The translations under genes were made by a program, and so were the position numbers. A model generated the notes under the pieces. The model saw only the letters and a program-made list of their open reading frames with translations. It did no database searches and was not told where the DNA came from. Shown here in pieces: positions 27,025 through 39,750 of a DNA stretch of 64,000 nt (positions are counted from its first letter, which is position 1; the number at the start of each line of letters is the position of its first letter). The DNA is from Opisthocomus hoazin (taxonomy: Eukaryota > Chordata > Aves > Opisthocomiformes > Opisthocomidae): the NCBI RefSeq assembly GCF_030867145.1, contig NC_134420.1, positions 43,482,912 through 43,546,911 on the forward strand. Reading direction: 5' to 3'.

Positions 27025-29816
27025 TATTTTTTTCACAGATAAAAAGAAATTCTTATTAGACTACCATTTGCTAAGAAATTACTGAAGCTTTGCATTTTTA
27101 AAATTAAGTCATGTCATTTTCCAAATGTCCGTGCTGGAAAAAACCCACAACGCAATTGCAACACCAATGTCAAAAACTGAACTCTTGCCAAAAATATCAG
27201 CTATCAACTGTAAGTGCTCACTCCCTCAATTAACAAGACTGTTTATAGTATTTCCTATGTAAACTTTCTATTTTGGAACATTCTGTGCATTATTCCAGTA
27301 CAAAATGCTTAAGGGAAGCAAAGCTTGTGAGCAGTATCTCCTCTTTGGACAAACTAATGTAATCAAAGACCCAAACAAGCTTGTGGACAAGCCAGAGTCC
27401 AATCCCCAGGTTCGATAAGCAACTGCAAAATACACTGTAACCACAGATTAGATAGTGTTTTAACCACTTGATAAATACTCTTGACCATCACATCTATGAC
27501 ACTGCAGTACACCAAGCATTTTGAAGACTTTTACCATCATCATAGATGTCAGTTTATTCATGAAATGTTCTATGTAAAGTAATGCTAAAATTATCCCTAA
27601 AAAATTTTCACTCAGCTTTGAAGTCTCTGAAGCATTTTTCTGCCCAGTACTTTTCTACTCTCATCTACCTGTACCCGTAGCACAGTAATCACAGATTCAA
27701 AATAAACTGTTGAACATGCTTGTATCTTCTCTACACATTACTGAAACACAAATACAAGAGTGCTATAGACAGGTCTGCAATTTACACACAATGCTATGTA
27801 ATGGTTCTAACTTACAGCACAAACTGATTGCAAACAACAGACTAAAGTGCGGTGCAACCAGAGCAATTGTAAGAGAACTTCTTAAAGAAAGGTCGGGACT
27901 ATTTTGCAATTGGGAGTCTTAGAATTTGCACTGCAAAGGTTCTTGTACATTTTCTTCAGATTTTAATTTTTCATGAACAGCTTCTAGCCCTGGACAGACA
28001 TATTCAACAATCCACCAACAAACTACTAAACTGCTGTACTTTGATACTGGCTATTGGTAATCTGATTAGCTCACTATTCTAGTCAATAAACGAAAAGGTC
28101 ATTGTCCTTAGCAGAAACTAGCTATGGTGAGTACATGCCACCTATTACAGTACAGATACGCCTGGCTTCCTTTTCATTCAAGACAGCCATTCAATACTGT
28201 GAATGTGCAAGATTAATCTACAGTACTCTCCTGATCTAATTCCTGCTTACTACAGCAGTTTTCTCCATAATTGGATTAGAAAACACAAAGCAAAAGGAGT
28301 GATACTGAAAATAAGCAAACCATCTGTGTGGCTGTATGTACCTACACACACGCACACTTTACTGGAATTTAATTCGGAGAATATGCTTTTTTTTTTACCC
28401 AAAGTAGGCAATGTATAGCACTTTTTATTGTAATCATAATTAAGACATTCACGTACGACTCAAAGTCAGCGTGCTGAAGACTTAGTTCTTAGAAGAGCAA
28501 TGCAGTCAACTAAAAACTCTCTGTCTTCCAGGAGGAAAACAATAGTTTTCTAGCTTCTCTAACAAGATAACTGGAGTTGGCCAACCTAGGAAAGCATGGT
28601 TTTGAATTAACGATGCAAATAAAACTGATTTAAAAGACAAGAAGATCAATTAAAGCAGTCTGACATTTAGCTAGACCATATTTAATTTAGTTACCTTCCT
28701 ACCAAATTAAATGTTTGACTTAAGATTTAAAAAAACAAACAAACAAAAAAAACAAACAGAAAAACCCCACAACAAAACAGAAAGAAATAAATCCCCTAAA
28801 TCCCTCAGTAGTTTATTCCAAGGGTCCAGTTCTTCATTTAAGTACAATGCCTTAAGAAAAGGCATGGAAAGACTATATAAACTTAATAGCAGTAGATTAG
28901 ACTACAGAGTAATAGATGGCTTATTTTGAATCCATTTATATTTCTTCTGTGTCTTCATGTAGAAAGGATTCATAATTTTTCATTATTAAACAATTTTTTC
29001 AGTATGTTTTACACTTGTTGCCCGATTATTTCTTTGGCTGTTCTACAAAACAAAGAAAAAGCATTAGCCCAACTTCACACATATATCTGTTGTTATCTAT
29101 ACACCCTCATTGGGATAATTTTCTTTTTTTAAGATGAAGTTCCAGTCTGCTGTGTCATACCCCTTAAACTAAAAAATTTCCTACTTTAATTTAAAAAGTA
29201 TCTGAATATGTCTAAAACCCAGGGAGGTATCTCATAAGGCTACCTCTCAGGCTTCTTTTTGATTAGGCAACAAGACTGAATTCTAAATGGATCACCTTCA
29301 AGATGTTATTTCCAGCCCTCAGATTGTTTTTACGTTAAGTTTTCAGCATTCTTTTCAAAATACTACTAAAGAACGGGACATTATATTGCCATGTTGACCT
29401 TGCCAGCTCTGCACTGATCACAAGACAGAAACCACTTCCCAATTTCTATGTTTATAGCTCCCACTTATAAAGCCATAGATCATTCAGGGATTCTATGAAT
29501 TTCTTTTAGCAGGAAACTCACAGCAGTCCTGGTGGAAAGCAACTCAGCACGTCTATTTTAGCACAAGTTCATCCTCAGGCGCAGTTTCTCATTCTCTTAC
29601 TATCATCTATATTTTCTACGTTTCTCCTAAATACCTGAACCTTGCAAGTAACATCTTTTAAAAACCAAAAAATAGTTACACAAGTTTGCTCATTTCTATC
29701 TAAAATGATTCACATACAGTCTTCTAAACCACTGGGCATTTTTTGGAATACATGTCAGCTAGTAAAAAAGTTTTCTTTCCAAGAAAGTCACCACTACAAC
29801 CAATAAGACTTGTTAT

Positions 29817-29848
29817 ACACCAAAACACAGTAACACCAAAACACAGTA
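29817..29848. repeat. Tandem duplication of a 16-bp unit
   Basis: Two exact adjacent copies of acaccaaaacacagta in STRN3 intron 1. Confidence 0.95.
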
Positions 29849-32800
29849 TTTGAATTTGATAAGATTAAAAATATCTTCACTGTCAGCATTGCTATACTGG
29901 CGCATCATTCCATTAAGATCAAGTTATACTGTTAAGTTATACAGCTAATAATGAAGTGCTACAGTTAGAGCTTCGTTAGACACCTAATACTAAATAGAAC
30001 TAAGAATATTAAGCTCATTCTCTTCATTACTACTAGTAGTTGTGGTACAAGAGCACAGAAATCAGAGTGAAGCCGTACACTTTGTAGCATGGCAGGTCCC
30101 TACAATCACTACAGAGTGGAAAAGGAAGGAAAAACTGCATCATGGCTAACATCAAGAACATACATTTCCTTTCCAAAACCAGGAACATCTATTTGTTATT
30201 TAGGAATACAGAAGGAGAAAGTATAATCTGCAGCAGACTGTGAACACAGTGACCTGAACTGACCTAGACTGTTCTAGTGATGAACACTCATGTCAATGTT
30301 CATCTGCTGCAGGTCAGTAACACCCATTTCCAAGCAACAGACAGAAGAAAGCAAAAACTACTGAAGTATTTGAACTACAATATAAAAAGCCATCTACACA
30401 TATATAAATGAATACAGTATTATAGAGCTTGAAGAGCTTTGCATCATTAAGGCAATCGCAATGTTGACAATAACAAAATCAAATATAACCAAGTTCATAG
30501 AAATAAAAGTTACAAAAAGAAGAGAATAAGACAGTTAAAATACAAGTGTATAACAAAGTGTTTTAAGGGAGGCATCGCAGTGAGTTGACGAGGAATGGGT
30601 ATTTTGCACTTCCTAAATGTTAATTTAGCCTCCTGGCACAGAATAGTGCCAACACTGTCTAATTTGCACCACTTTATCAGAGAGTTAACACAGCCAGTAG
30701 TCCTGCCTTCTGCCAATTCAAGTGTACAAATTTTGCTAAAGCTACAAAACCGAATAGGTCTTATAAGACTTGTAAACATCTTTACTCGCTCTCCTTGAAT
30801 ACTTCTGAGAGTTCTATTTGTCCAACCATGATCCCTTCCTCTCCCAGGGTCTCAAGGTGCATCTCAGGATTCTCTTCCTGCACCCTGAGGTCCGGGAGTT
30901 AAAGCACCTTATCCTCAAAGAAAGCAAACAATTTTAGTTTCACATCTCTTGAATTGCCAAGTGTTCTAATGACTTAAAACTCAGCTGGCCTGTTACCACT
31001 TCTTATTCTCTATTGTGATATATTATACATATTCAGATATACTGTGATATCTGAAATACAAGGAAATGGCCTGAAGCTGTCTGCTAGCAAACTCAGTATC
31101 AAGCAAAAGATCGTAGCGTTCATCTGTAAAATTATATTTTGAGACAAAAATTATTTTACATAGAAACAAACCAGTTTGAGTTAAATACCAGAATCAAGCA
31201 CTCTCCAGTTTCTTATAGTGGTCACTGCTATAAAGCCAAGGGGTTTTTTTTTTTCTGTTTTTTTCCTTCTAGAAGGAGTATTATAGGATCATCAACCTCA
31301 AATTTGGTAGCAGTTAAGGAGTGACTGTATTTTGGGTGAAGAGAAACCAAGGTGAGCAAATGAAAGACACTTTTCAGCAAGCAACCCGTTAAAAAAAAAT
31401 CAGAACAAACTTCAGGCATTTTGAATTTCTGAAGTTTGTTCCCTATTTCAGGATCATTTAAATTAGCATTCAGAGAAGCGCAGTTTTTCAGAATGTTACA
31501 GCCAACATATGCAGGATTTTTCAACACATATACATACATAAACAAGCACAATACCTTCAATAAGGCTAAGAATGCACTCCATGTCTCATTAACATTAAGT
31601 GGAATTTATCCTGAACCCCAGAAAAATGTATTTTTACCCTTAATTGCTAACAGCAGGTTACCTCTCATTAGCCATTTTATAAAAATCCTGTAGTGGCAGA
31701 AAAAACTACAGACTGCTTGAGTTCACACTGTAGGTTCAGTACTGGCCCCGAAGAACAGCCAACTTCATAATTATTCTTCATACCTGTTGCAGTTGCACAG
31801 ATGAAGGCAGAATACATCATTAAACTCAATATCCTGCTGAGCCTCTGCTTAGGATGATTCAAGAACAGTCCGAGTGACAAAAAATAACAATCAGATATGC
31901 AAACAAAGCTCTTACAGGTCATACATTTGTCCTGAAGACTTGTTAAATCAGTGGAGGATCCAACTTCCCTAGCCACTCTCCTCATCAGTTAGGAAGAAGA
32001 GATCATTATCACTTTTCCCCAACTTCTTAAATGACAAAAGGATGAATAACACCCACTACTATCTCTAAACCCACTTCTGGTGTGAAAGAAATTATTATAC
32101 CACCAGATATTCCAACCCCTCCAAAAATTCCCCAAAGTGAGGTTTCTCAAAGAGCCATTAAATGTGCCTAAGCACGATGCCAATGAAACTAAGAAACAAA
32201 ATACATGTCCAGTGTTAATAAAAAAACAAAAAAGTAATCCTTCACCAAGAAGTGTTATATAACTTATCTGTCACATACTTTCAAGCTGTGTCTAAAAGAA
32301 AACCTCACTAGAGTAACTGTTACGAAATAACAGTTCTGTGCACTGCTTCCAAGTAATGGTGACTTTACTCCACATAATTATTTATGGAAGAGCACTTATT
32401 ACACAGTAAAACCACTTTTATCCTGAGCGTTGATAGAAAGGAGTTATTTAGGAGCAATATTCCAGAAAAAATTACACAGCTACTATACTGATCAGTACCC
32501 TCCTGTACATAAACCTCACAGCTATGCAGGTATTTCCTGTTCAGTTTCCACACGGATCTTAACGTAATGCAATGTCCTGCAGTCTTTTATTGTCTTTTGA
32601 CTCCATGAGATGAATTCTGCAAGAAAATTATATGGGTATGTTAAAGACCTAATCAACTGTTTAAAAAATAAAATTGCAAGAACGGGGCACAAACAGAGAA
32701 GTGAAAACACTGGGATGATGAACACTACCGTCCTTTAGGGCCACAAGCAGTATCCAAATTTCATAACAAAAGAAATTAAACAGTAACAATGTAACTACCT

Positions 32801-33939
32801 TCTTTTCACGGGAGAAAATCTCCTTATTCCTATTTATCTTGAACTATGTCAAGAAATCTCCTTACTTCAAATTTGTGTGCATATCTTTTAGGGTAAGCTC
32901 TGCTATACAGCAGCTGCCTTTTAATTTACAACCAGGTGTTCTCTGTGGAGGTTATTCATCCACAAAAAGGAAGCAGATCACACATTTTCAATTTGGAAAT
33001 CTTGCCAAGAAGCCTATGAGGAAAGTAGGATTTACCCATGCAGACACAGAAGAACAGACTTTCAACCTTCAGTAAACAGGCACCTAAAGTTCTACCAGAG
33101 GCTATCTGCCTCTAATGCAGTTGACTAAACAGCTTATGGAAAGCCACAGTAGGGAAACCCTTGATTATGTCTAATTGCCCTCTACCCAAAATACACAGAA
33201 CTCTCAAATCAGTGCTTTAAATTGCAAAAGGGCCTTAAGTCTACAAAATATGTAGCTGTTTTCACCATTAGCTTACAAAAATGATTAATGAACAGAAGTT
33301 TCTGGTTTTTAACTTCTACACGTATGCTATTTTATGCTAGAAAACATTTAATTATAAAACAAGAGTATTAAGTACTCAAATACTTTATTATGTGAATAAA
33401 CATTATATATTTGTACAAAGAGCGACTTCTGCACCCTTGCTACAGCTTGCACAAACAGAAGTCTGACATTTCAGATGCATATATTACCCCCAAACCTCAT
33501 GGCATTTACAAGTACTGCAAACACGAATGCTGATCAACTTTTTACAACCCACTTCATTTTATTTTTGGTCACTGTTGATTAAGTATCCTCTATTTATCTT
33601 AAGGACTGCTTTAGAAGTAAGTTAGTTAGTTAAGCTTAACTGCAGAATAAATACTGAGATACACCTGTAAGACCAAATGAAATAGCGGTTTATCAATAAT
33701 GCGTATTTTCCAACTTCAGCCATCTAGAACGCAATTGATAAACAATTCAAGTGGTGAAAAAACACTGCGCGTTTCACAGCTACAGCATCTGCATTTCCTA
33801 CCTGAAACCTTTGCATGTTCTATCACAATTAATGCCCCGATATCAATCAGGATTTTTTTATTTAAGCAAAACAATATCAAAACAGCACTAAGCATATTTT
33901 CAAGCAACCAAACCAGAGCATTTCAAAGCTACCTCATCA

Positions 33940-34400
33940 GCCATGAGAATATATGAATGGCTATGTCTGGTCAGACCAACAGACTGCCAACCTCAGTATC
34001 CCACTTCTAACCACAGGCAAACAGGCAGCTCCATGGGAGTAGTGTAAAAACAGAAGAATAAACCTCAGAAAACATTCCAAATCTCCAAAAACTTGTAAAC
34101 CAAAAGTATCCTGAGCCAAAGTAGTATCTTTGAATTTAGACACCCTCAGGGACTTTTACTCTGTGAACTCATCCAAACACTTTTTGAACCAAGAACATTT
34201 TAGCATCTACAATATCCCCCTGCACAAAATTCCACTAATTCCTGAAAAGTCAGGGGTTTTTTGAAAATAACTGATTTTACTTCATGCTTCCTAGCTGCTG
34301 ACTGAGACACACTGATTCTGCCCTTAAACTAACGACCATTCCACAACCCTCATAACTGCTTTCACTTCCAATCTATCATCAAAACAAAGTACTTGCTTGC
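33940..34400 (-). mobile_element. Ancient 5'-truncated CR1-like LINE fragment (3' end at left)
   Basis: Read on the plus strand, the block begins gaatggctatgtctggtcag, followed by agaccaacagactgcc and cagtatccc. It later has aactcatccaaacacttttt and ttgaacc, then aaaattccactaat. These match in order the reverse complement of the 3' portion of old amniote CR1 elements as I remember it (ending in ggtctgacccagtatggc and a tatgttct-like tail). Divergence is high and no open frame remains, so it is an ancient inactive copy. Edges are approximate, and the family assignment is from memory rather than alignment. Confidence 0.55.
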
Positions 34401-37400
34401 CAAAAACAAGGTGAAGTCTATGCTATCAGAACTGTTCTTCAAATTTTGAGGGAAACACTCCCCCTTGCAAAGCAAAACAAGCTACATGTAGCCAAATATT
34501 TCATCAAATGATTCTTGCTACACTTTCTAAATGCTGAAGCTTTGAAACATGCTGAAACACTGCACATCTACACTCTGAACGTTTACATGTTTACAACTAC
34601 ATGTAAAGCAGCTAATTTAGATAATCACCTCAAACATGAAAGATTCCTAGAAAGATACACTTTTTTTTTTAAAAAAAAAGAACGTACTATTGGGATGTAA
34701 CTCTGCAATATTCATGAGGTTCCCAAAAGGTTCCCAAAGTTCATGAAATTCCTTTCATAAGCTGCTTTCCAACCCTCAGGAGCAGGGGAAAAAAAATTTA
34801 AAGGAAAAAAGAAGAGAAGCATGCAAGTAAAATCTGTGAGTTTGGGTTTTTTTTAAACACTTACATAAAGAACACAAAATGTTAGGTAACAATGCCCCCA
34901 TAATATCACTGGAGAAATAGCATTTGTAAAATTAGGCAAACTAGGAACTTCAGTTATATGTCACTAAAGCTGTCATTTCATTAGATTAAAAAAAATGTAT
35001 AAACAACCATATTAATCTTTCTGCATATTTCAGTTACTTAAAAGGATGCACACTGTTTATACTGAAATTGTATATACTTTGTTATGAGTATTTATGTTTC
35101 TTAATTATTCTTCCTATTCATTAAAACATTTGAATGCAGCATCTACTGTTAATTCTCTCTCAACATGTTCTTGTGTGATTTTGAAGTATCAGAGAGGTAT
35201 CAATCTTATTTTTACCTAGTTCAGAAAAAGTGAAGAAACTGCACAATTGAGACCTTTATTCCAGCCAAGCATTATTAACCCATAAGCCCCGAAAGAAAGT
35301 GGAACGCTACTGATTTCCCCCCAAAAGTTGCAAGTTTTCCCATGATACCCCTTTTTGACACAACTTTATCTTCCTTCTCTGAGAGTGCATCTCCAAAGTG
35401 TTTTCCCATCCACTTTTCTTTTTATTTTATGAGACTATGGAGCCACTCACCTCCTAAAAAAAACAATTAGTTCTAATACATAACATCCAACAATACGGTC
35501 TTGCTAGAACTCCTCTAAAGCTCATAAAAGCGTTCAAAAACACGGACCAAACTTATCTCAGTGTAACAGCTACCAACATCCAGGTGGTCACACTGACAAA
35601 TCAAAGTTACAGTTACAATTACACAACATTGTTACACCGAAAATCATTCTTTTAGTTCACAGACTAGAGAACAGATCCAGCCTGTTACTTCAAGCTATCA
35701 ACGCAGCATGCAAAGCCAGACTATCTCCTTTCAGTACAGCGGTGAGTAAATGCTAAAAAAGTTACTGTGGCAGCCAGCATTAAAAGTGAAAGGGAAAAAA
35801 AGCATACTATGGTTTCAAGTACTGCACTCCTGATATTTCTGTGCTTCATGTTGAGTTGCACACAGAGATTCGGCAAATAATTACTCGGCTTCACTTGTGC
35901 ACATAGACAGAACAGCCATGTACCTGAATAGCTAGAAAAGATAGTGTAAAATTACGAACATTTAAGATTGAAAGTCTGATGTGAGCGTAGATTTAAGTCT
36001 ACTAGTACAAGACTTCTTCAGATCCAAAGGGCTGAGACCCTTTGTCAGGCATTATGGCTGCGGTAAAAACCTCAAGACGATGAAGTAACATGTAATTTAA
36101 ATTAACAATAAAAATGTATCCCATAGACAGGTAGAACAATATAACAAGCAGTTCATTACAAGATCCAAGAAATAAACTGTTGCTGCGGATCATCTCTCCC
36201 TGCACCATCATCCTCATACGCAGAGACCACTCTTACTAGGGGTGGGCAATTCTTCCAGTCACTTGAACTATACAGGGAAAAAGAGGGGTGGGTGGGGAAA
36301 TCACTCAGGAGTCCCATTAATTTCATACTGCAGGTAAGGAAGTATCTTATTCTTCGGAAGCATAAAAGTCATAAATTCAGAACAGGTAAAGAAAATCACA
36401 CATATTGCCAAATCATTCGGTTTTCCACATACTTTTTATAAAGCATCACTTGCAAAGTTATCAAGTTAACTTAGAAAGAACTTGTAATTGCCAGCAGTGC
36501 GAAACAATGTTTAGAGAGTTTACTGTAATGTTGAAAGAAGGAAGAAATTACCTGCATGAGGAGAGTTGCACCTAAACCATCCAACTCTCATGCTTCCGTA
36601 TTAATTATCTATTATCATGCTACAGAATGTGGGGGTTTTTTTCTTTTCAACCTGGAGGCCTCAGTCATCAAAAAAACTCACATTTGTACATCGCAGCACA
36701 CAGATGAGTAACACTCTCAGCATTTTCAATGGACAAAACTGTTGTTTGGGGTCCAAAATATTAACGCTTTATTAGTCACAAAATATACTGGGACTTTACA
36801 GCTTGAGTTGTAGAACAACAGAAAAAATGCAGGCCTGGTGAACACATCTCTTCCAAAAATATTCTCAGCTTGTTCCTGCACCAGTCTTCACCACTGTACA
36901 GACTGACATTTAAAATTCAAAGGTAATGGCCTCCTCCCCTTCTATCCTGGTCTTCTGAAGTTATAAAAAAACCCACCCTCACGCACATGCACTGTACGGC
37001 AACTGTGCCATCTCTGTCCCGTGACCTGATGCACACAGGCGGTAGAGTGAATCAACACATACACAGCCAGGGTCAGAACCACTAAGGTACCTTCAGAAAT
37101 AAGCAACTGAAACACTGTGGCCACAGATGACAAACAGCAATTACAAACAAACGCAGCAGACTTGGCAAGAACACATCACAGTGTCTAGAGGCCACGTGAG
37201 TTCACAGCAGCACTTTTTCAGTCAGAGAGAGCTTTCACAGTCTCTGAACTGAGCTTTACATTAGAGAACGCGGTACTTCATTTTAAAGTAACTAGCCTAC
37301 ACATAAATATTTCAAGACAGTTTTGCTTGCTTATGAATGACACTGAGCACCTTATTTATAAACATAGCGCTCTATTACTAAGACACTAGAGAAAATAAGA

Positions 37401-38831
37401 GAGTCAACTGTTCTCTGCTAAAAATGCCCACCAACGTCCACCAAACTGATTTTAAAAACTGCCGTTCCCACGAGGTTTAAAATGGTACGACAGGCAGTAA
37501 GTGAAGCAAATGGTGAAAGCTCTTCATTTGTTTCCCTCGTTTTTTTTAAATTCTTTCTTGATTATAGTTGTAACAAAAATAGCGCAGACTACATCCTTAT
37601 TATAGAGCTGAGAAGTCCTGAAAGAATTGTCCAGGCTCAGGTGTATTTCTTGGTTCTGAAATCTGAAAGTAAATACATCATAAACATTGGCTGCTGTTGC
37701 AGCATGCTATTAAAAACCCTAATTATGGTGCAATTTGATGGAATGCCACTTCAAGACAGCAAACATTCACTTGATACAAAAATCACCAAAAAGTCTTTGG
37801 AAGAAATACAGTTTGTTAACTGTTATAGCCTACATTTCTGTGCTATAAAAGAATAACGACTCCTATACGGATGCCTCGCATTCAGTGGATTTTGTAAGCT
37901 GTACGTAAGCTTGTAATAGTCTACGCACGGTTTTATTTTTACGTGCAAAAGTAGTTTGCAGAGGTACGCTTTCTATCGCCGAAAGTAAACGTTCATGGCC
38001 AGAGATCTACACCGGCACTCCAACACTTGTTTGCTACCCTGGAAAGTTATTCAGTTTTCATTCCTGCGACGAAGTTCGTACTTTTACGTACACGAAAATG
38101 ACCACGCTGCAAACCCACCAGCTCCAAAGCAAGGAGACAGCACGAAAGCGAGCGGCCGCTCGACCTGCCCCAGACCAGAGCGCCCGGCCAGGTCCTTCAC
38201 CGGAGGCCCAGCCGCTCCCCGCGGGGCAGGCCGGCCCCCGTCTTCGCCCCGCGGGGCGGCCGCCGGCCTAGCTCCGGGCAGGCACCGCCCGCCCCGGCCC
38301 GCGGGCTCCCGCTGCCCGCAACTCGCAGGCAGGGCTGCGGAGGCCCGGAGAGCCCCGGAGCCGCCGTGCCGCGGGAGGCGACGGCAGCTGTCACGGCGCG
38401 GCTCGCCCCGCCGCGGCCGGGCGGGGAGCGGGGTCGGCGCGGCCCCGCGCCCCGGCAGCGCCCGCCCTTCCCCAGCCGCCCTCCGGGCCCCGCAACGCCA
38501 GCGCGGTCGAGAGGCCTGCGGAGCGGGGGCTGCCTCCGGAGCCGGGAGCCCCGGCGGGCGCCATGCTAAAAACCAAAATGGCTGCCCCAGGGAAGGGAGC
38601 CCAGCTCAGGCCGTGAGGGGCTGCGCCTCCGCCGGCCCCGCCGCTCCGCTCGCCGGACCTCGCCCGGGCACCGGCCACGAGCCGCGGCGACCGGCTCAGC
38701 CTCAGGGCCCCAGCGGGCTCCGCTCGCCCGGGCAGCTCCGCTCCCGCGCCCCGAGCGCGGCCCGGTCCCCCGGAGCCCACCGACCCGGTCCCGGCCCGCG
38801 CCCAGCTCCGCACGGAGCCCACCCCCCGTAC

Positions 38832-39170
38832 CTGCAGCTCGGCCCGCTCCACCTCCCAGTGCGCCCTCTCCATCTCGAAGCGAGCCCACTCGTGCTGGAT
38901 GTAGTGCAGGATCCCCGGGATGGTGTAGTGCTGGGGCCGGGACAGCTCGGCGGGGCCCGCTGCCTCCTGACCAGCGGGGGCCGCGGAGCCCTGGGGCGGC
39001 TGCTGCAGCTGCCCTCCTCCTCCTCCTCCTCCGCCGCCGCCGCCGCCGGCCCCCACGCAGCCCCCACCCGACTGCAGGTTCATGTTCCCACCCGCCGGCG
39101 GCGGCGGCTGCTGCGGTCTCGGGGCGGCCGCCATCCCGCCACCTCCTCCGGCTCCGGGGTGCTCGTCCAT
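38832..39170 (-). CDS. STRN3: STRN3 coding exon 1 (residues 1-113)
   Basis: This exon encodes the translation start and the disordered Gly/Pro/Gln-rich N-terminus, including an uninterrupted run of 12 glycines. The conserved segment at residues 82-113 (YTIPGILHYIQHEWARF and following) contains the aromatic caveolin-binding motif YIQHEWARF at 90-98 and opens the coiled coil used for PP2A-A binding and oligomerisation. It ends with a CAG|GTACGG donor in phase 0. The exon is very GC-rich and lies inside the CpG island. The Gly-rich tract differs in length from what I recall for mammals, which is usual for this region. Confidence 0.95.
39003..39060 (-). repeat. STRN3: Poly-glycine trinucleotide repeat in STRN3 exon 1
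   Basis: On the plus strand a run of cct units passes into ccg units. In the STRN3 sense it encodes GGC/GGA glycine codons (12 Gly in a row). This coding microsatellite lies in the disordered N-terminus and is expected to vary in length between individuals and species. Confidence 0.9.
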
Positions 39171-39341
39171 TGTCTGCGGGGAGTCCTCCTCCTCGTCCCG
39201 CGGCGGGGGCCCGGAGCAGGGGCCAGGGAGAGGGCGAGCGGAGCTGGCTGGGGCGGGGAGGAGGGGGGCGGGCCGGGCGCGAGGAAGGGGGGGCTGCGCC
39301 GAGCGGTATCCGGGTGTCAGAGCAGCGCCGAGCCGCCGCCA

Positions 39342-39351
39342 GCCGCCATTA
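39342..39351 (+). promoter_or_regulatory. YY1-like site
   Basis: GCCGCCATTA matches the CCGCCAT core bound by YY1 and lies in the presumed STRN3 5' UTR or core promoter. A second ATGGC-type core (aaaatggctgcc) is near 38575. These are short motifs, so functional assignment is tentative. Confidence 0.4.
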
Positions 39352-39500
39352 CAGCCGCCGAGCCGCCGGCCCACCCACCCGCGGCCGGGCGGGGAGGGAG
39401 GGAGGGAGGAGAGAGGAGGGGGGAGCGGCGCGGCGCACGCCGGGAAATCGCTCCCCTCGCCCGCCGGCTTCCTCCTGCCGGGCGGGCAGGGCGGCGCAGC

Positions 39501-39510
39501 GCGCATGCGC
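39501..39510. promoter_or_regulatory. NRF1 consensus palindrome
   Basis: GCGCATGCGC is an exact, fully palindromic NRF1 site. It lies 331 bp upstream of the STRN3 ATG and upstream of the probable AP4S1 first-exon donors, so it could serve both directions. Confidence 0.75.
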
Positions 39511-39750
39511 GGGAGGGGAGGTGAGCGCCGTGCCCCGGGGGCGGGGGAGCGGGCCGGGAGCCCCGTGTCCGGGCCGGGGTGGCGGCGGGACGCCCCGGGA
39601 CAGCCGCCCCGCCGCTGCCGCCTCTCTCCGCCTCCGCCGCCTCTCTCCGCCTCCGCTGTGCTGACCCGGGACAGCCCGCTGTCGGCAGCCGCCGCCGGCG
39701 TGAGGAGCGGGGAGGGCCCGCCCGCGGCCCGGCCCCAGCCCCAGCCCCAG
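39511..39750 (+). other. AP4S1: Putative AP4S1 non-coding exon 1 (5' UTR)
   Basis: The coding start is in the exon beginning at 46630, which has an acceptor and 60 nt of upstream UTR, so at least one upstream exon must exist. Two good plus-strand donors lie in the CpG island: GAG|GTGAGC (cut after 39520) and CAG|GTGGGT (cut after 39750). I cannot decide between them or place the transcription start from sequence alone. Confidence 0.4.

Larger units (their letters stand above)
18038..38831 (-). other. STRN3 intron 1 (20.8 kb)
   Basis: Long AT-rich first intron. It contains a perfect 15-bp hairpin (20792-20825), two 16-bp tandem duplications (24775-24806, 29817-29848), an unexplained 183-codon open frame (26473-27024), an ancient CR1-like fragment (about 33.9-34.4 kb) and, at its right end, the shore of the CpG island. 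No internal exon is needed by the striatin phases. Confidence 0.7.
1..39170 (-). other. STRN3: STRN3 (striatin-3) gene, 5' half, eight coding exons
   Basis: Striatin-3 (SG2NA) is a cytoplasmic scaffold, the B'''-type regulatory subunit of PP2A in the STRIPAK complex that holds PP2A with GCK-family kinases, MOB4 and STRIP proteins. Eight exons on the minus strand translate to contiguous striatin-3-like sequence. Every junction has GT/AG borders and matching phase, giving 388 complete codons. The order is Gly/Pro-rich N-terminus, caveolin-binding motif, long coiled coil, a segment expected to bind calmodulin (QLTWKQGRQLLRQ onward) and an acidic linker. The C-terminal WD40 propeller exons are off the left edge. 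The start is the ATG just before DEHPGAGGGG, at 39170. Identification rests on remembered family sequence; I regard it as secure because the coiled-coil and linker exons are nearly invariant in vertebrates. The divergent neighbour is AP4S1, as in human. Confidence 0.96.

Noticed and set aside
37995..39524. 509-codon plus-strand open frame across the CpG island
   Set aside because: It is antisense to STRN3 exon 1 and made of Pro/Arg/Ala/Gly low-complexity sequence. GC-rich DNA lacks stop codons, and several overlapping frames are open here on both strands.
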